Assembly: GCA_938045215.1 (NCBI GenBank)
Contig: CALINF010000090.1
Location: forward strand, 1-15,567
Source of the DNA: an uncultured Halieaceae bacterium
Lineage (GTDB): Bacteria > Pseudomonadota > Gammaproteobacteria > Pseudomonadales > Halieaceae
DNA: 15,567 nucleotides
Reading direction: 5' to 3'
Shown here: positions 14,016 through 15,567 of the stretch, one piece after another
Numbering within the stretch: the stretch's first letter is position 1
How the letters are laid out: each line of letters begins with the position of its first letter
Made by a program: the position numbers and the translations under genes
Notes under the pieces: model-generated
The model's database searches: none
What the model saw: only the letters and a program-made list of their open reading frames with translations
Told to the model about the DNA's origin: nothing

Positions 14016-15567
14016 GTGGACGCGTAGAGGCTTTATCGGCGCTGGCTTGCTGACAGGCGGCGCACTGGTTGTTGGCGTTGCATTGCGACCCGGTCAACGC
14101 GCCCAGGGACTGGCGCACCTGGTGACATCCGGTGACGAGGTACTCGTAAACACCTGGGTGAAGATTGCACCAGACAATACAGTGACGGCAATTGTGGCGC
14201 ACTCCGAGATGGGCCAGGGCGCACAAACAGCATTGACACAAATGCTTGCAGACGAAATGGATGCCGACTGGGACAAAGTAACATTTGAGGAAGCCCCTGC
14301 CGAAGACGGTTTTGCCAACGGACCATTAGGTCATGGTTTTGTTGCTGGCAATGTTGATTTCCCAAGCGTGCTTATGCCAACGGTTGTTGGTGCCTTCCAG
14401 AAGCTTACCGAGGTGATGCATCTCCAGATCACAGGGGGAAGCTCCAGTATTCGGGCAACCGGTGTCTATGGTTCACGTATTGCCGGCGCCGCAGCACGCG
14501 AGATGCTTATGCAAGCGGCAGCGCAAGAGTGGCAGACACCTATCGCAGAGATCACCACCCGCAATAGCATGGTTCTGCATCAGGCCAGTGGTCGGGAAGA
14601 AACGTTTGCACACTTCGCGGCGGCAGCAGCGCAATTCACGCCCTCCTCCAGCCCGTCACTGAAGTCAGTTGACGAGTTCAACATTATGGGCAAGAACAAA
14701 CCGAGACTGGATATCCCGGCCAAGGTTGATGGCAGCGCCATGTTTGGCATCGATGCATCAGTAGAGGGTATGAAATACGCTGCTATCACAGCGGCACCTG
14801 TCTTTGGCGGCATGCTGGACCAGGTCGACAGCTCAGAAGCTGAAGCCATGCCCGGCGTGATTGCGGTCGTGCAGCTTGAGGACGCAGTTGGCGTGGTTGC
14901 TGACAGTTACTGGCAAGCCAAGCAGGCGCTGGCAAAGCTAAGCATCGTCTGGGGCAAAACAGAGCAGGATCTTCAGTCCAGCACGGGCATCTTTGCCCAG
15001 TTTGACAGGGATATGCTTGCAGACAGGGAAAACGGTAACTCCAGCACTGATATCAAAGTTGGTGATGTGGCTGGTGAGTTTGCGACGGCAGAGCGCAAGA
15101 TAGAACGAACTTACCGCGTTCCTTACCTGGCACATACCTGCATGGAACCCATGAATGCTCTTGCTCGCGTGACCAATAGCGGATGTGAAGTCTGGACAGG
15201 TACACAGAACCCTCTGGGTACTCGCTACGAGATCGCCACGGCGCTTGAAATGGATGCAGAAAACGTTACTGTCTCCAATCATATGATGGGCGGTGGCTTT
15301 GGGCGGCGCTCCAAAGCAGACACGGCAATACAGGCCGCAAAACTGTCTCGCGCATGTGGCTTACCCGTAAAACTGATCTGGTCACGTGAAGAAGATGTGC
15401 AACACGACCACTATCGACAGGCAGTCACCTCGACCTTCACCGCGTCGTTGGGATCAGATGGCAAACCCACGGCCTGGGAGAATCAGTTCGTTGACAAGCA
15501 TGAACCGATCGAAGCGCCACACATCCCGTACGCGGTGGCTAATCAGTATGTTCACTACACCGATAGC
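14008..15567 (+). CDS. Molybdopterin-binding subunit of an IorB-type hydroxylase, Tat-exported (truncated by window end)
   Basis: The open frame runs 520 codons to the window edge with no stop; the usual length is about 740 residues, so roughly the last third, including the catalytic Glu, is missing. The N-terminus is a twin-arginine signal: WTRRGFIGAG at 4-13, then a hydrophobic stretch, with RAQG near the expected cleavage region. The Mo-cofactor domain follows, with SEMGQG near 70-75 and MMGGGFGRR at 426-434. This is the architecture of isoquinoline 1-oxidoreductase beta and periplasmic aldehyde-oxidising relatives, which hydroxylate aldehydes or N-heterocycles. The substrate cannot be read from the sequence. 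A strong GGAGGTG ribosome site lies before the ATG, inside the 3' end of the Fe-S gene. Cytochrome c and XdhC-like maturation genes often accompany such enzymes and might lie beyond the window. Confidence 0.93.
   Translation, partial: MGKWTRRGFIGAGLLTGGALVVGVALRPGQRAQGLAHLVTSGDEVLVNTWVKIAPDNTVTAIVAHSEMGQGAQTALTQMLADEMDADWDKVTFEEAPAEDGFANGPLGHGFVAGNVDFPSVLMPTVVGAFQKLTEVMHLQITGGSSSIRATGVYGSRIAGAAAREMLMQAAAQEWQTPIAEITTRNSMVLHQASGREETFAHFAAAAAQFTPSSSPSLKSVDEFNIMGKNKPRLDIPAKVDGSAMFGIDASVEGMKYAAITAAPVFGGMLDQVDSSEAEAMPGVIAVVQLEDAVGVVADSYWQAKQALAKLSIVWGKTEQDLQSSTGIFAQFDRDMLADRENGNSSTDIKVGDVAGEFATAERKIERTYRVPYLAHTCMEPMNALARVTNSGCEVWTGTQNPLGTRYEIATALEMDAENVTVSNHMMGGGFGRRSKADTAIQAAKLSRACGLPVKLIWSREEDVQHDHYRQAVTSTFTASLGSDGKPTAWENQFVDKHEPIEAPHIPYAVANQYVHYTDS

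Overview
The window looks like the chromosome of an aerobic, probably marine gammaproteobacterium. That is a judgement from gene content and protein style (a DUF3391-type HD-GYP protein, a TAXI-like lipoprotein, an organic-acid-catabolic gene set), not from a marker gene. GC content is moderate and coding density is high. I see no rRNA, tRNA, insertion sequence, prophage or CRISPR array. Both edges cut through ordinary chromosome, and the right edge truncates a gene.

Layout. (1) 61-2579: an orphan TAXI-like substrate-binding lipoprotein (+) converges on, and overlaps by 16 bp, a DUF3391/HD-GYP protein (-) whose HD dyad has lost its histidine. (2) 2580-3453: a cold-shock protein (-) with a terminator behind it and a long structured 5' leader, then a 352-base non-coding stretch holding its promoter and a perfect 17-bp palindrome. 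(3) 3454-4803: malonyl-CoA decarboxylase (+), convergent with the next block. (4) 11051 down to 4819: a tightly packed six-gene minus-strand operon, in transcription order CoA-acylating aldehyde dehydrogenase, acyl-CoA (isobutyryl-CoA-type) dehydrogenase, enoyl-CoA hydratase, 3-hydroxyisobutyryl-CoA hydrolase, 3-hydroxyisobutyrate dehydrogenase (mmsB) and an alpha/beta hydrolase. (5) 11161-12042: a divergent AraC-family regulator, placed as mmsR is beside mmsAB in Pseudomonas. (6) 12141-15567: a TetR-family regulator, an NAD(P)-binding reductase-like protein, and the [2Fe-2S] and Tat-exported molybdopterin subunits of a xanthine-dehydrogenase-family hydroxylase. The last is cut by the window end.

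How the genes work together. The operon encodes, in order, every step of distal valine catabolism from isobutyryl-CoA: dehydrogenation to methacrylyl-CoA, hydration, thioester hydrolysis, oxidation to methylmalonate semialdehyde, and CoA-dependent aldehyde oxidation. The unusual point is the last enzyme. It belongs to the AdhE/EutE/SauS acylating aldehyde dehydrogenase group rather than looking like classical MmsA. The neighbouring malonyl-CoA decarboxylase could in principle supply the decarboxylation that MmsA normally carries out itself, but that is speculation.

Regulatory DNA is the richest new material. The TetR gene is preceded by two near-identical 13-bp palindromes (consensus TGAAYGCYRTTCA) 22 bp apart, set inside a good sigma70 promoter. 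The aldehyde dehydrogenase/AraC divergent region has a TTGCGC direct repeat at 21-bp spacing and an ATCGGCAC direct repeat. The csp leader carries a C(UUCG)G hairpin about 156 nt downstream-to-start from a TTGACA promoter.
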